From Winogradskyella luteola (GTDB lineage: Bacteria; Bacteroidota; Bacteroidia; Flavobacteriales; Flavobacteriaceae), in assembly GCF_019203985.1 (NCBI RefSeq), contig NZ_JAGSPD010000016.1, positions 1-64,000 on the forward strand: a stretch of 64,000 nucleotides of DNA, written 5' to 3'. Position 1 is the first letter of the stretch; each line of letters starts with the position of its first letter. Of this stretch, positions 48,418 to 58,176 are shown piece after piece. Below the pieces are notes generated by a model, which worked only from the letters and a program-made list of their open reading frames with translations, did no database searches and was not told where the DNA came from. A program made the position numbers and the translations under genes.

Positions 48418-49193
48418 GTGACGAAGAGATTGCTCTTTTGGCTTATGTTGCCTTTTTTTTATTTACTATAGTTGTAGTTTTTGTGATTTTTTTCCTGACA
48501 TTTCAAAAACGAAAAAACCAGCTATTAATAGATAAGCTAAAACAACAACAAAGGTTTGAAGAAGAGCTTTCCGATGCACAGCAAGAGATTCAAGAAGAAA
48601 CCTTAAAACATGTAGGTAGAGAGCTGCATGATAATGTTGGTCAGCTCTTATCATTTGCTACAATGCAAATGAATGCTGCCGGTAAATTGGTTGAAGACGA
48701 TGTAAAATCCAAAGTCAATAATGCCTCTGATGCTTTAAAGGAAAGTTTATCTGAGGTAAGAGCGTTATCAAAATCTTTAAATAGTGATGTTATTTTTAAT
48801 TTAGGTTTTGATGCCACGGTTAAAAATGAAATTGATCGTTTAAATAAGTCTGGATTGATAGAAGCAAAGTTTATCGTCAGGGGAGAAAAATTGAATTTTG
48901 AAAACAAAAAAGACGAGATCATCTTGTTTAGAATTTTACAGGAATTTATTTCAAATACTATAAAATATGCTAATGCCGAAAATCTGAGCGTAACGATAGA
49001 TTATGATAAGGAATTTCTGAAAATTAAAATTGAAGATGACGGTATTGGTTTTGATATTGCGGAAGCAGAACTGGGTTCTGGTATGACCAATATGAAAAAA
49101 CGTGCCGAGCTTATTAATGCTGATTTTCAATTAGTTTCCCAACCAGAAAGTGGAACTATACTTAGTTTGGCATACCCATATAGAATGGACTAA
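48369..49193 (+). CDS. Sensor histidine kinase, NarX/DesK type (orphan)
   Basis: A 274-residue kinase. Residues 22-44 form one transmembrane segment, followed by a coiled coil (48-78). The HisKA_3 dimerisation motif is HVGRELHDNVGQLLSF with the phosphoacceptor H87. The ATPase domain has LFRILQEFISNTIKYANAEN, DDGIGFDI and SGMTNMKKRAELI. The ATG at 48369 lies within the previous gene; no alternative ATG, GTG or TTG precedes the transmembrane segment. Such kinases normally phosphorylate a LuxR-type regulator, but none is adjacent. It overlaps the convergent rluA-like gene by four bases at its end. Confidence 0.88.
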   Translation: MFYICLSIYNTLQKSISDEEIALLAYVAFFLFTIVVVFVIFFLTFQKRKNQLLIDKLKQQQRFEEELSDAQQEIQEETLKHVGRELHDNVGQLLSFATMQMNAAGKLVEDDVKSKVNNASDALKESLSEVRALSKSLNSDVIFNLGFDATVKNEIDRLNKSGLIEAKFIVRGEKLNFENKKDEIILFRILQEFISNTIKYANAENLSVTIDYDKEFLKIKIEDDGIGFDIAEAELGSGMTNMKKRAELINADFQLVSQPESGTILSLAYPYRMD

Positions 49194-49888
49194 ACTTCGC
49201 AAGCTTGCCAAAGTGTATTTTTTGGTAATGGAGCTGTAATGCTGAGGCTCTCTTTTTTTACAGGATGTACAAACTCTAGTCTTTTTGCATGTAGACTTAT
49301 GCTCGCATCCTTATTACTGCGATCGAAACCGTATTTTAAATCACCCTTTATGGGGCATCCAATTTTAGATAACTGACAGCGTATTTGGTGATGTCTACCG
49401 GTTTCTAAATTAATCTCTAACAAGTAAAAATTATCTAGTTTTTTAATCAGTTTGTAAGTTAGTATTGCCTTTTTGCTACCTTCTACTTCTTTGTTGTATG
49501 CGGTTGATTTATTGTTTTTAGGATTTTTTTTCAGCCAATGCACCAATCTCTCCGAAGCCTTTGGCGGTATATTTTTCACTAATGCCCAATAGGTTTTTTT
49601 AGCTTTTTTTTCAGCAAACAATTTGTTAAGTCTCGGTAATGCTTTGCTAGTTTTGGAGAAAAGAACAATCCCTGTAGTAGGTCTGTCTAAACGGTGTACC
49701 ACACCAAGATAAACATTTCCAGGTTTGTTATATTTATCTTTAATGTATTCCTTTACAACATTGCTCAAAGGCTTATCTCCAGTTTTATCACCCTGTACAA
49801 TATCACCTGCGCGCTTATTCACTATTATGATGTGATTGTCTTCGTAAAGTACCTGTAGGTTGGATTTATGGGATAAAGCTTTAGACAT
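49190..49888 (-). CDS. RluA-family 23S rRNA/tRNA pseudouridine synthase
   Basis: A 232-residue enzyme. The catalytic aspartate is D68 in HRLDRPTTGIVLF, preceded by the RluA block VLYEDNHIIIVNKRAGDIVQ and followed by TGRHHQIRCQLSKIG. There is no N-terminal S4 domain, so this is the short RluA-type that modifies rRNA or tRNA uridines. The precise target is not clear. Its stop codon overlaps the stop of the kinase gene by four bases (CTAA read both ways). It lies 47 bases after panB on the same strand. Confidence 0.92.
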   Translation of the reverse strand: MSKALSHKSNLQVLYEDNHIIIVNKRAGDIVQGDKTGDKPLSNVVKEYIKDKYNKPGNVYLGVVHRLDRPTTGIVLFSKTSKALPRLNKLFAEKKAKKTYWALVKNIPPKASERLVHWLKKNPKNNKSTAYNKEVEGSKKAILTYKLIKKLDNFYLLEINLETGRHHQIRCQLSKIGCPIKGDLKYGFDRSNKDASISLHAKRLEFVHPVKKESLSITAPLPKNTLWQACEV

Positions 49889-49935
49889 GTTAAAAGAACT
49901 AAGATTTTGTATTAACTGTATATAGCCGCTGTGAG

Positions 49936-50754
49936 TTAATACTGTTCCTTATCGTTTGGAAAATCTTTCGATTTTACATCATCAACATATAGCCCGATAG
50001 CTTTGGTCATATCTTCGTACAGATTCATATAGCGACGTAAAAATCTTGGGTTAAATTCGTGGGTCATACCAATCATATCATGAAGCACTAAAACCTGCCC
50101 ATCCACACCATCACCGGCACCGATGCCAATTACAGGAATAGATACACTCTCCGCTACTTCCTTGGCTAGAGCTGCTGGGATTTTCTCTAACACAATAGCA
50201 AAACAACCTGCTTTTTCAAGCATAACGGCATCATCTTTAAGTTGTTGCGCTTCTTGTTCTTCCTTGGCTCTTACGGTATATGTTCCGAATTTATAAATGG
50301 ATTGTGGTGTCAGGCCCAAATGTCCCATTACTGGGATTCCCGCATTGAGAATACGTTTAATGGAATCTTTAATTTCCTTTCCGCCCTCAAGTTTTACTGC
50401 GTGTCCACCAGATTCTTTCATAATACGTATAGCAGAGCGTAAAGCTTCTTTAGGGTCACTTTGGTATGTTCCAAATGGTAAATCTACAACAACCAAAGCT
50501 CTGTCTATAGCTCTTACTACTGAAGAGGCGTGGTATATCATTTGATCTAGTGTTATAGGTAAAGTCGTTTCATGACCTGCCATGACATTACTTGCAGAAT
50601 CACCGACCAAAATTACATCTACACCAGCACCGTCAACAATTTTTGCCATGGTATAATCGTAAGCGGTGAGCATAGATATTTTTTCACCTTTAGACTTCAT
50701 GTCAACTAAAGTTTTCACGGTAATTCTTTTGTATTCTTTTTTTGCTACGGACAT
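49936..50754 (-). CDS. panB: 3-methyl-2-oxobutanoate hydroxymethyltransferase
   Basis: A 272-residue enzyme that makes ketopantoate from 2-oxoisovalerate and methylene-tetrahydrofolate, the first step of pantothenate and coenzyme A synthesis. The barrel motifs are [36 protein letters not shown] and [13 protein letters not shown]. The metal-binding residues of VGDS and the catalytic glutamate ([10 protein letters not shown]) are present. Length is typical. No panC or panD is adjacent. It is followed on the same strand by the RluA-type gene. Confidence 0.95.
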   Translation of the reverse strand: MSVAKKEYKRITVKTLVDMKSKGEKISMLTAYDYTMAKIVDGAGVDVILVGDSASNVMAGHETTLPITLDQMIYHASSVVRAIDRALVVVDLPFGTYQSDPKEALRSAIRIMKESGGHAVKLEGGKEIKDSIKRILNAGIPVMGHLGLTPQSIYKFGTYTVRAKEEQEAQQLKDDAVMLEKAGCFAIVLEKIPAALAKEVAESVSIPVIGIGAGDGVDGQVLVLHDMIGMTHEFNPRFLRRYMNLYEDMTKAIGLYVDDVKSKDFPNDKEQY

Positions 50755-50863
50755 TATGAATAAATTATGTGGGTTGTAAAAATAATGAGATTTGTTAAAC
50801 TTTTGTTTAATCTATAACAGAAATACCATTGAATCTTTACTTTAAGGCAAAACTTTATCAATC

Positions 50864-51322
50864 ATGAAAAAAATAACACTCATCTGTATCGTATGCCTAG
50901 GCTACAATATCAATGCTCAAAATGCTGAAGTTGAAGCTGTAAAGGCAACTATTGTCGAATTCTTTGAGGCTTTCCACAAAAAAGATACAACAATGTTAAA
51001 AACGATGGCTAAGGGTAATATTAAAATGCAATCCATATCAGTAAATGCCGAAGGTAAAACAGTTTTACAGGAAAGTGATTATAATCAATTCGTCAAAATG
51101 TTAGCCAGCATACCAGAGGATGCAAAATTTGAAGAAAAACTTTTGGATTTTAATATTCAAATAGATGGCCATATGGCAAATGCTTGGACACAATATGAAT
51201 TTTGGTTCAATGGAAATTTTAGCCATTGTGGAGTCAATTCTTTCCAACTCATTAAAGAAGACGAAAAATGGAAAGTTTTTTACATGGTAGATACAAGACG
51301 ACGAGAAGGATGTAAAAAATGA
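50864..51322 (+). CDS. NTF2-like (SnoaL-type) secreted protein
   Basis: A 152-residue protein with a signal peptide (MKKITLICIVCLGYNINA, cleavage before QNAEV). The mature part has the NTF2-like fold: EVEAVKATIVEFFEAFHKKD, VLQESDYNQFVKML, ANAWTQYEFWFNGNFSHCG and EDEKWKVFYMVDTRR. These small alpha+beta barrels bind hydrophobic ligands or act as enzymes; no active-site residues stand out. It is divergent from panB, and its role is not known. Confidence 0.8.
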   Translation: MKKITLICIVCLGYNINAQNAEVEAVKATIVEFFEAFHKKDTTMLKTMAKGNIKMQSISVNAEGKTVLQESDYNQFVKMLASIPEDAKFEEKLLDFNIQIDGHMANAWTQYEFWFNGNFSHCGVNSFQLIKEDEKWKVFYMVDTRRREGCKK

Positions 51323-51386
51323 AAACCTTATCTAATCCATATCCGCATGAGTAAAAGTCTTCCCTTTTATAAGGTTTAGAAGGGTT

Positions 51387-52811
51387 TTAGCAATCCGTTA
51401 AATTTACACCAATTGCAAGACCACCTTCTGAGGTTTCCTTGTATTTAGTATTCATATCCTTGGCAGTTTCCCACATGGTATTAACGACTTTATCCAATGG
51501 GACCTTTACATTGTTTGGATCTGTGTCTAAAGCCAGTTCTGCGGCATTAATGGCTTTAATGGCTCCCATAGAATTACGTTCTATACATGGTACTTGTACC
51601 AAACCACCAATAGGATCGCAGGTTAACCCTAAGTGATGTTCCATGGCAATTTCAGCAGCTACTAAAACCTGTTCTGGTGTGCCACCAAGTAATTCGCATA
51701 ATGCTCCAGCAGCCATGGCAGAGGATACACCAATTTCTGCTTGGCATCCTCCCATGGCAGCACTTATGGTTGCTCCTTTTTTAAAGATACTTCCAATTTC
51801 ACCCGCCACTAACAAGAACCTTTTAACGTGTTCGAAGTCAGCATCATGGTTTTCAATGACCATATAATACATTAATACTGCGGGAATCACGCCAGCACTT
51901 CCATTGGTTGGTGCTGTGACCACGCGACCCAATGAAGCATTAACTTCATTTACGGCTAAAGCAAAACAGCTTACCCATTTTAAAATTTGCCGAAATTTAA
52001 CTTCCGTTTTTCTTATGGTTTTTAGCCATTCCTCATGATTTTCATATTTAAAATCACCAATCAAGTTTTCGTGTATGTCGTAAGCACGTCGTCTAACATT
52101 GAGCCCTCCTGGTAAATTTCCTTCTGTATGGCAGCCGGTATACATACATTCTAGCATGGTATTCCATACACGATTTAATTCAAAATCAATGGAATCCATA
52201 TCACGAATGGATTTTTCATTTTCTAAAACAACTCCAGAAATGGGTAACTCTAATTGTTTGCAAAACTTTAATAGTTCATCACCATAAGAAATAGGATAAG
52301 GAAAGGTACAGTAGAAGATAATTTTATTAGCCTTTGAAATTTTACGTTCTTCCTGTACTACAAATCCGCCACCAATAGAATAGTAGGTTGATTTATAATT
52401 TCTACCATTAATTAAGGCTGAAAATGTCATTCCATTGGCATGGAAGGGTAAAAATTTTCGATTAAATACAATCTGCTGTTTTACATCGAATAGCAATTTT
52501 TTTTCATTGTTGAAGAAAAGCGTATTCGTATTTTTTATGTCAGCAATAATAATATCAATGGTCTCAACCGGAATACGTTCTGGGTCAGCACCACTTAGCC
52601 CAAGTAAAACAGCATAATCAGTTGCGTGCCCTTTTCCTGTTAGAGATAAAGAACCGTATAAATCAACAGTTATCTTTTCAACCTTATCAAAACGATTTTT
52701 AACTTTCAATTCTTGTATCCAACGCTCAGCAGCTCGCCAAGGTCCTAAGGTGTGAGAACTCGACGGGCCTATGCCAATTTTAAGCATATCAAAAACCGAG
52801 ATACATTCCAT
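51387..52811 (-). CDS. sdaA: L-serine ammonia-lyase, single-chain [4Fe-4S] type
   Basis: A 474-residue fused-chain enzyme that deaminates L-serine to pyruvate. The beta-subunit domain starts [20 protein letters not shown]. The alpha domain holds the Fe-S cluster cysteines, in [30 protein letters not shown] and the C-terminal NLTDC, together with [18 protein letters not shown] and [20 protein letters not shown]. Length and the closing Cys match the E. coli SdaA/SdaB type. It is convergent with the NTF2-like gene, with a possible TATATTTG -7 box upstream. Confidence 0.95.
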   Translation of the reverse strand: MECISVFDMLKIGIGPSSSHTLGPWRAAERWIQELKVKNRFDKVEKITVDLYGSLSLTGKGHATDYAVLLGLSGADPERIPVETIDIIIADIKNTNTLFFNNEKKLLFDVKQQIVFNRKFLPFHANGMTFSALINGRNYKSTYYSIGGGFVVQEERKISKANKIIFYCTFPYPISYGDELLKFCKQLELPISGVVLENEKSIRDMDSIDFELNRVWNTMLECMYTGCHTEGNLPGGLNVRRRAYDIHENLIGDFKYENHEEWLKTIRKTEVKFRQILKWVSCFALAVNEVNASLGRVVTAPTNGSAGVIPAVLMYYMVIENHDADFEHVKRFLLVAGEIGSIFKKGATISAAMGGCQAEIGVSSAMAAGALCELLGGTPEQVLVAAEIAMEHHLGLTCDPIGGLVQVPCIERNSMGAIKAINAAELALDTDPNNVKVPLDKVVNTMWETAKDMNTKYKETSEGGLAIGVNLTDC

Positions 52812-52835
52812 TTAATTTATTGATTTAGTGTTTCA

Positions 52836-52843
52836 CAAATATA
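52836..52843 (-). promoter_or_regulatory. Possible -7 element of sdaA
   Basis: TATATTTG on the minus strand, 25 bases before the start codon; no TTG is seen at the expected -33 spacing. Confidence 0.4.
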
Positions 52844-52868
52844 CATTTTGTTTGGTTGGATTTATACA

Positions 52869-52898
52869 TAAAAAATAGCCTTGGTTTAAACCAAGGCT
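52869..52898 (-). terminator. Terminator of the collagen-like lipoprotein gene
   Basis: agccttggttt / aaaccaaggct is a perfect 22-base palindrome with a T run on its minus-strand side, 27 bases after the stop at 52925. Confidence 0.8.
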
Positions 52899-52924
52899 GC
52901 TAACTAATTTATATATAGGTTAAG

Positions 52925-53422
52925 TTAACGTCTTGTGAATTCCTCGATTCCGTACATATTCATTACAGCATCTAAATCGGACAGGTCTAAACGTCCAATA
53001 TTATCGGCAGGCACAACAACAACTCTAAATACCTGAGCTTGTGTCCACTCTGGACCTAAGATGTCTAAATTAGAGCCTTCTAAGAAAAAGCGAACATCAG
53101 TTTGTGTAAAATCGTAGTTGTAAACTAAGTCATTGCCATCGTCAAAAATTACAGTCTGTGGTACTAGCCTCCACACATCTTGGCCGTTGTCTATGTCCCA
53201 TGAAATGTAGACTAGAGTTACATCAGTGGGTAATACTTCAAAACCGTAAGGTTCAATAAAATCGTAGTTAGGTGCTGTAAAGTCTAATTGAATTTCAAAT
53301 GCTGCTGGTATGGCTATTCCATCTCTTCCATCAAAACCAGGTGGACCTTGAGGTCCAGGATCACCTTCGCAGGCTGTTAATAATAATGCAAATACTGAAA
53401 TGAAGGATAATATACGTCTCAT
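52925..53422 (-). CDS. Collagen-like lipoprotein
   Basis: A 165-residue lipoprotein (SVFALLLTAC, Cys about 18). A short run of Gly-X-Y triplets follows directly: GDPGPQGPPGFDGRDG, four to five repeats, resembling the tiny collagen segments found after the lipid anchor in Bacteroidota. The rest is beta-rich and acidic (FEIQLDFTAPNYDFIEPYGF, DVRFFLEGSNLD) with no catalytic motif. Related proteins are common in marine Flavobacteriia, with unknown function; the Gly-X-Y run may act as a rigid spacer or trimerisation element. Confidence 0.82.
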   Translation of the reverse strand: MRRILSFISVFALLLTACEGDPGPQGPPGFDGRDGIAIPAAFEIQLDFTAPNYDFIEPYGFEVLPTDVTLVYISWDIDNGQDVWRLVPQTVIFDDGNDLVYNYDFTQTDVRFFLEGSNLDILGPEWTQAQVFRVVVVPADNIGRLDLSDLDAVMNMYGIEEFTRR

Positions 53423-53541
53423 AATTAATAGTTTTTCTTTTACCTTATCAAAGGGTGTTCCAAAGTGTAATAAATGAGAGTTTATTTTTTATTGATGTTA
53501 TTGATTTTTACTTCAAATTCAACTTCAGTTTCTGTTTCAAC

Positions 53542-53582
53542 GTGACATCATGTCACAATTTCTGTCATGGCATAAAACTTGA
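53542..53582 (+). promoter_or_regulatory. Upstream regulatory region of dnaK with palindrome and sigma-54-like box
   Basis: gtgacatcatgtcac (53542-53556) is a perfect 15-base dyad. It is followed by ctgtca and by TGGCAT-aaaac-TTGA (53568-53582), which has the spacing of a sigma-54 -24/-12 promoter but TTGA for TTGC. No CIRCE or HAIR element and no TAnnTTTG box are seen. The dnaK start is 55 bases further on. Confidence 0.45.
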
Positions 53583-53636
53583 CTTATATATGGCGAGTTT
53601 AAAAATAAAACACAATAAAATATATACACTAATATT

Positions 53637-55544
53637 ATGAGTAAGATTATTGGAATTGATTTAGGAACAACCAACTCTTGCGTTTCTGTAATGGAAGGTA
53701 ATGAGCCGGTTGTCATCCCAAACGCTGAAGGTAAACGAACAACTCCTTCAGTTATCGCTTTCGTTGAAGGTGGTGAAATTAAAGTTGGTGATCCAGCAAA
53801 AAGACAAGCAGTAACTAACCCAACAAAAACGGTTTATTCTATTAAGCGTTTTATGGGGAATAAATATTCTGAGTCTAAAAAAGAAGCAGAACGTGTACCA
53901 TATAAAGTAGTAAAAGGTGATAACGATACGCCACGAGTGGATATTGATGGTCGCTTGTATACTCCACAAGAATTATCAGCTATGATTCTTCAAAAAATGA
54001 AGAAAACTGCTGAAGATTATCTAGGTACAGACGTATCTGAAGCTGTAATTACAGTACCGGCATATTTTAATGATGCACAACGTCAAGCAACTAAAGAAGC
54101 TGGCGAAATTGCGGGCTTAAAAGTAAGACGTATTATTAATGAACCGACAGCAGCAGCACTGGCTTATGGATTAGACAAAAAATCTACTGACCAGAAAATT
54201 GTAGTATTCGATTTTGGTGGTGGTACGCATGATGTATCTATCCTAGAATTAGGAGATGGAGTATTTGAAGTATTATCTACTGACGGTGACACGCACTTAG
54301 GTGGTGACGATGTAGACGAAAGAATCATTGATTGGTTAGCCGAAGAGTTTATTGCAGATGAAGATATGGACTTACGTAAAGATCCAATGGCTTTACAACG
54401 TCTTAAAGAAGCTGCAGAAAAAGCTAAGATTGAATTATCATCTTCTGCACAAACAGAAATTAATTTACCTTACGTTACCGCCACAGCTAGTGGACCAAAG
54501 CACTTGGTACGTACATTGACACGCTCTAAATTTGAGCAGTTAATTGACGATTTAATCAAGCGTACCATTGAACCATGTGAAACGGCTTTAAAAGCTGCAG
54601 GTTTATCTAAATCTGATATTGACGAGGTAATTTTAGTAGGTGGTTCCACACGTATTCCAGCGGTACAAGAGGCTGTAGAGAAGTTCTTCGGAAAGGCACC
54701 AAGTAAAGGTGTAAACCCAGATGAAGTAGTATCTCTAGGTGCTGGTATCCAAGGTGGTGTATTAACTGGTGATGTAAAAGATGTACTTTTATTAGACGTA
54801 ACACCATTATCACTTGGTATCGAAACTATGGGTAACGTCATGACAAAGTTGATTGAAGCAAATACAACGATTCCGACTAAGAAATCACAAGTATTCTCAA
54901 CAGCAGCAGACAATCAGCCATCGGTAGAGATTCACGTATTACAAGGTGAACGTCCAATGGCTGCGGACAATAAAACGATTGGTCGTTTCCACTTAGATGG
55001 AATTCCACCAGCAAGACGAGGAACACCTCAGATTGAGGTAACGTTTGATATTGACGCTAATGGTATCATTAAAGTATCTGCTGAAGACAAAGCAACAGGT
55101 AAGAAACAAGATATTAGAATTGAAGCTTCATCTGGATTGACAGAAGAGGAAATCCAAAAGATGAAAGCTGAAGCAGAAGCCAATGCAGATGCAGATGCCA
55201 AAGCTAAAGAGACTGCTGATAAGTTAAATCAAGCAGATGGAATGATCTTTCAAACTGAAAAGCAATTAGAGGAGTTTGGTGATAAATTATCTGATGATAA
55301 GAAAAAGCCAATCGAAGATGCACTTGAAGAGTTGAAGAAAGCTTATGAAACTAAGGATATTGCTGTTATAGACCCAGCTTTAGAGAAAATAAATGAAGCT
55401 TGGAAAGTAGCGAGTGAAGAAATGTACAAAGCACAAGCTGAAGCACAGCAAGGTGGCGAAGCAGGTCCTGATGCAGGAGCACAAGGTCAACCAGCTGATG
55501 AGAGCAGCGATGTTGAAGATGTGGATTTCGAAGAAGTTAAATAA
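53637..55544 (+). CDS. dnaK: Chaperone protein DnaK (Hsp70)
   Basis: A 635-residue Hsp70. The ATPase domain starts [20 protein letters not shown]; phosphate-binding and hinge blocks include [13 protein letters not shown] and [16 protein letters not shown]. The substrate-binding domain contains [16 protein letters not shown]. The C-terminal lid is acidic and ends EDVDFEEVK, the usual EEVK-type tail. It refolds and protects proteins with DnaJ and GrpE. Neither dnaJ nor grpE is adjacent here; in many Bacteroidota dnaK stands alone. A terminator follows, then an ECF sigma operon. Confidence 0.98.
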   Translation: MSKIIGIDLGTTNSCVSVMEGNEPVVIPNAEGKRTTPSVIAFVEGGEIKVGDPAKRQAVTNPTKTVYSIKRFMGNKYSESKKEAERVPYKVVKGDNDTPRVDIDGRLYTPQELSAMILQKMKKTAEDYLGTDVSEAVITVPAYFNDAQRQATKEAGEIAGLKVRRIINEPTAAALAYGLDKKSTDQKIVVFDFGGGTHDVSILELGDGVFEVLSTDGDTHLGGDDVDERIIDWLAEEFIADEDMDLRKDPMALQRLKEAAEKAKIELSSSAQTEINLPYVTATASGPKHLVRTLTRSKFEQLIDDLIKRTIEPCETALKAAGLSKSDIDEVILVGGSTRIPAVQEAVEKFFGKAPSKGVNPDEVVSLGAGIQGGVLTGDVKDVLLLDVTPLSLGIETMGNVMTKLIEANTTIPTKKSQVFSTAADNQPSVEIHVLQGERPMAADNKTIGRFHLDGIPPARRGTPQIEVTFDIDANGIIKVSAEDKATGKKQDIRIEASSGLTEEEIQKMKAEAEANADADAKAKETADKLNQADGMIFQTEKQLEEFGDKLSDDKKKPIEDALEELKKAYETKDIAVIDPALEKINEAWKVASEEMYKAQAEAQQGGEAGPDAGAQGQPADESSDVEDVDFEEVK

Positions 55545-55584
55545 TAATTTCTCTCTTCCAAAAGAAGAAGGATTTACATAATAG

Positions 55585-55616
55585 AAACGCAATCATTAAT
55601 TTGATTGCGTTTTTTT
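55585..55616 (+). terminator. Terminator of dnaK
   Basis: aacgcaatca / tgattgcgtt with a 5- to 6-base loop followed by a T run, 40 bases after the stop. Confidence 0.85.
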
Positions 55617-55696
55617 ATTTTAAATTCTGTAATTTTTTCAATTTGCATCCAACCATTTTAATTTAAAAACCGTTTTTATTTATAGAACACCTAATA

Positions 55697-56263
55697 ATGT
55701 CAAAGCTGATACCAATCTATAAAGATATTGACGAGTTGATTAGACAAGCAAAACAGTCCAATCAAAAAGCGCAGCTGGCACTTTATGATCAGTTTTCGGC
55801 AAAAATGCTGGGGTGTTGCAGACAATACATTAAAGATTTACAGTTTGCAGAAGATGTTATGATTATGGCATTTCATAAAGCATTTTTAAATATTAACAGG
55901 TATGAACCTTACGGCAGTTTTGAAGGATGGTTACGTCGTATTATGGTACGAGAATGTATTTCGCATTTACGTATTAAAAAAAATACTTTCAACACAGTAG
56001 AACTCGGTGATTACCACTTTAGTCAAACAAAATCAAATACACACCAAGATGATACACAATATATACGAGATGCCATTAATGGATTGCCTATAGGTTGTAA
56101 GACGGTGTTCAACCTTTATGTTATGGAAGGGTATAAGCATAGAGAAATTTCCGAGCTTTTAAATATAAGTATAGGAACGTCAAAGTCACAATTGGCACAT
56201 GCCAAAAAGCTATTAAGGTTGCACCTTAAACATTTAAATTCTAATAAGTATGGAACCAAATAA
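55697..56263 (+). CDS. ECF-type sigma factor
   Basis: A 188-residue sigma-70 family factor. Region 2 includes QLALYDQFSAKMLGCCRQYI, then AEDVMIMAFHKAFLNI and EGWLRRIMVRECISHLR. Region 4 is VFNLYVMEGYKHREISELL with the helix-turn-helix GTSKSQLAHAKKLLR. It belongs to the Bacteroidota sigma group that pairs with a membrane anti-sigma factor. The next gene starts 14 bases before its stop. The putative anti-sigma and an outer-membrane protein complete the operon. Confidence 0.93.
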   Translation: MSKLIPIYKDIDELIRQAKQSNQKAQLALYDQFSAKMLGCCRQYIKDLQFAEDVMIMAFHKAFLNINRYEPYGSFEGWLRRIMVRECISHLRIKKNTFNTVELGDYHFSQTKSNTHQDDTQYIRDAINGLPIGCKTVFNLYVMEGYKHREISELLNISIGTSKSQLAHAKKLLRLHLKHLNSNKYGTK

Positions 56264-57014
56264 TATAGAGGAATTTGTAAAAATAAGCCTTAAGGAGTCC
56301 GAAATTACTCCAAGTGCTGAGGCAAGAGAACATCTTATTGCTGTACTAAATGGTAAGCCTAAAAAGAAAAAGACACCTTGGTTGTACTATGGTATTGCAG
56401 CTTCCATTGTTTTGTTCTTTTCCTTGTTGGGAGTTCGCTTGTTGTCTAACAATTTAGATGTTGAGCAACCTGCCCAAATTACAATTGAAAATCGCAAATC
56501 TGATATAAAGCCAAATGATGTATTGGTCGATCAAGAAATTAAGAAACAAGAAGATAGCCATGAGTTTAAAGTTTCTCCATCATCAAACAAACATGTGTTT
56601 ACGCACAAAAATGCTAAAAATATAGCACAGATAAATTCCGAAATCTATAAAGATTCATCTAAGCCTATTCGCAAGGCAAATGAGCTGGTATTGAAACTAC
56701 CTCTAAATTTGGTTGATTCGAGTAGAGTAGTCGCCAAATCAGAAATTAGAACAGATACAACAGAAAAAGAACCATTAAAACATTTTTCTTATATCACAGC
56801 TAAAGAATTGATGGCTACAGTAGTAAATGACAGCACAACGAAATTTTTTGAACCCAACACAAAGACTCCAGCTACTTATTTAAACTCTAATCAACTGCTG
56901 GTGGAAATGGAACGCCAATTATTTGATGAGGCAAACAAAAGTATTTTTAAGCGAACTGCCAGACAACTTAAAAAAATAAAGACCTCTGTGGCTAACAGAA
57001 ATTTTAAAAATTAA
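56250..57014 (+). CDS. Putative anti-sigma-type membrane protein
   Basis: A 254-residue protein overlapping the sigma gene by 14 bases. The N-terminal 40 residues are cytoplasmic (MEPNNIEEFVKISLKESEIT) and a transmembrane segment follows (PWLYYGIAASIVLFFSLLGV, about 43-62). The 190-residue remainder is periplasmic, Lys/Ser/Asn-rich and low in order. This single-span layout next to an ECF gene fits an anti-sigma factor, although the usual zinc HxxxCxxC motif is absent. It may sense the product of the following gene. No direct family match. Confidence 0.72.
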   Translation: MEPNNIEEFVKISLKESEITPSAEAREHLIAVLNGKPKKKKTPWLYYGIAASIVLFFSLLGVRLLSNNLDVEQPAQITIENRKSDIKPNDVLVDQEIKKQEDSHEFKVSPSSNKHVFTHKNAKNIAQINSEIYKDSSKPIRKANELVLKLPLNLVDSSRVVAKSEIRTDTTEKEPLKHFSYITAKELMATVVNDSTTKFFEPNTKTPATYLNSNQLLVEMERQLFDEANKSIFKRTARQLKKIKTSVANRNFKN

Positions 57015-57041
57015 TTTTTAACCTTTAAAATTTATCTTATC

Positions 57042-58103
57042 ATGCGAAATATTATTGTATTGTTTATTCTATTAGGTTTAACACAAAATGTCCTAGCTCA
57101 AAACTCCGTTTTTGAAAAGAAAGCATCTCAAATAGCACAACGTATCGATTCTATTACTTCAGTGGAAAAACGTGCATTAAAGAAAGAACTGAAAAAAATC
57201 GACAAGAAATTAGATAAGAAAGAATTCACTGCTGCAGAAGCAGAAGCTGAAAAAAAGCGAATTGCCGAGGTTTACGCAGAAAGAATTAATAATGCTGTAG
57301 CCTTAGAAGAGCAAAAATTGCAGACATTGATAAGAAACAAAGTCAGCGGTAACATAGCTATGAACGATGATGAAAGTAATACATCGTTTTCCTCAATTTT
57401 TGGTATAGACGATAATTATTATAAGGATAGTATTACAGGACTTAAAGTAGAAAAACGATGGACCAGTCAATTTGTTGTGGCCTTAGGTGCCAATATTATT
57501 AGTGGTGATACAGATGGGTTTTACGGTGATGGTTTTAAAACCAGTCCTTTTGGATATGGTGAAGTTGGCTTTTCATTTAAATATCGTCTTAAGGAATCTG
57601 ACAACCTTTGGAATTTAAAATTAGGATTTTCAACCATGATCGATGAAATTCGACCAGAAAAGGATGATGATATTTTTGTGACAAATGGTAATCAAACCAC
57701 ATTACAAGATTCAGGTTTTAACATTAGAAGATCCTATTTGTCTAGTATTTATATTGGATTACCTGTACACTTAGAGCTTGATTTTTCCAAACCACAATTT
57801 GATAAGAAAACCAATCAAACCTATTTAAGATCACAAGAAGGTTTTAGACTAGGAGTCGGTGGCTTTGTAGCCTTTAGGTTGGCAACCAGACAATTTATAA
57901 GGTATAATGATGAGGATGGAAAACGAATAAGAGTCAATCAAAATGATAGTTTTAATATCAATGATGTTATTTTTGGTCCAAGTGCTTACATTGGTTTTGG
58001 TGATGTAAGTATCTATGCCAAATATAATGTTAATAGTGTGTTTAGAAACAATCCTCAAGAGGTCAACAGCCTAGCGGTTGCATTACGATTCGATTTTAAT
58101 TAA
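57042..58103 (+). CDS. Outer-membrane beta-barrel-like protein with N-terminal coiled coil
   Basis: A 353-residue secreted protein (MRNIIVLFILLGLTQNVLA, then QNSVF). Residues 22-105 are a charged coiled coil (RALKKELKKIDKKLDKKEF and on). The rest is a series of amphipathic beta strands (FVVALGANIISGDTDGF, YGEVGFSFKYRL, FRLGVGGFVAFRLA) and ends with an aromatic FDFN, typical of outer-membrane barrels. The periplasmic coiled coil could reach the peptidoglycan or the upstream membrane protein. It is in an operon with an ECF sigma factor and its membrane partner and may be their target. Confidence 0.75.
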   Translation: MRNIIVLFILLGLTQNVLAQNSVFEKKASQIAQRIDSITSVEKRALKKELKKIDKKLDKKEFTAAEAEAEKKRIAEVYAERINNAVALEEQKLQTLIRNKVSGNIAMNDDESNTSFSSIFGIDDNYYKDSITGLKVEKRWTSQFVVALGANIISGDTDGFYGDGFKTSPFGYGEVGFSFKYRLKESDNLWNLKLGFSTMIDEIRPEKDDDIFVTNGNQTTLQDSGFNIRRSYLSSIYIGLPVHLELDFSKPQFDKKTNQTYLRSQEGFRLGVGGFVAFRLATRQFIRYNDEDGKRIRVNQNDSFNINDVIFGPSAYIGFGDVSIYAKYNVNSVFRNNPQEVNSLAVALRFDFN

Positions 58104-58123
58104 ACAAGGTAAATATTTATACA

Positions 58124-58157
58124 AAAAACGCAACTAAATTAATAGTTGCGTTTTTTT
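58124..58157. terminator. Bidirectional terminator at 58.1 kb
   Basis: aacgcaact / agttgcgtt with a 7-base loop, flanked by A and T runs, between two convergent genes. Confidence 0.85.
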
Positions 58158-58176
58158 ATTGGTATTAATAAAACCC

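Noticed and set aside
53423..53636. CIRCE or HAIR heat-shock element before dnaK
   Set aside because: Neither the CIRCE half sites nor the HAIR repeats are present; the dyad found has a different sequence.
54470..54913. 147-residue frame opposite dnaK
   Set aside because: Antisense shadow of a highly conserved gene; no independent evidence.
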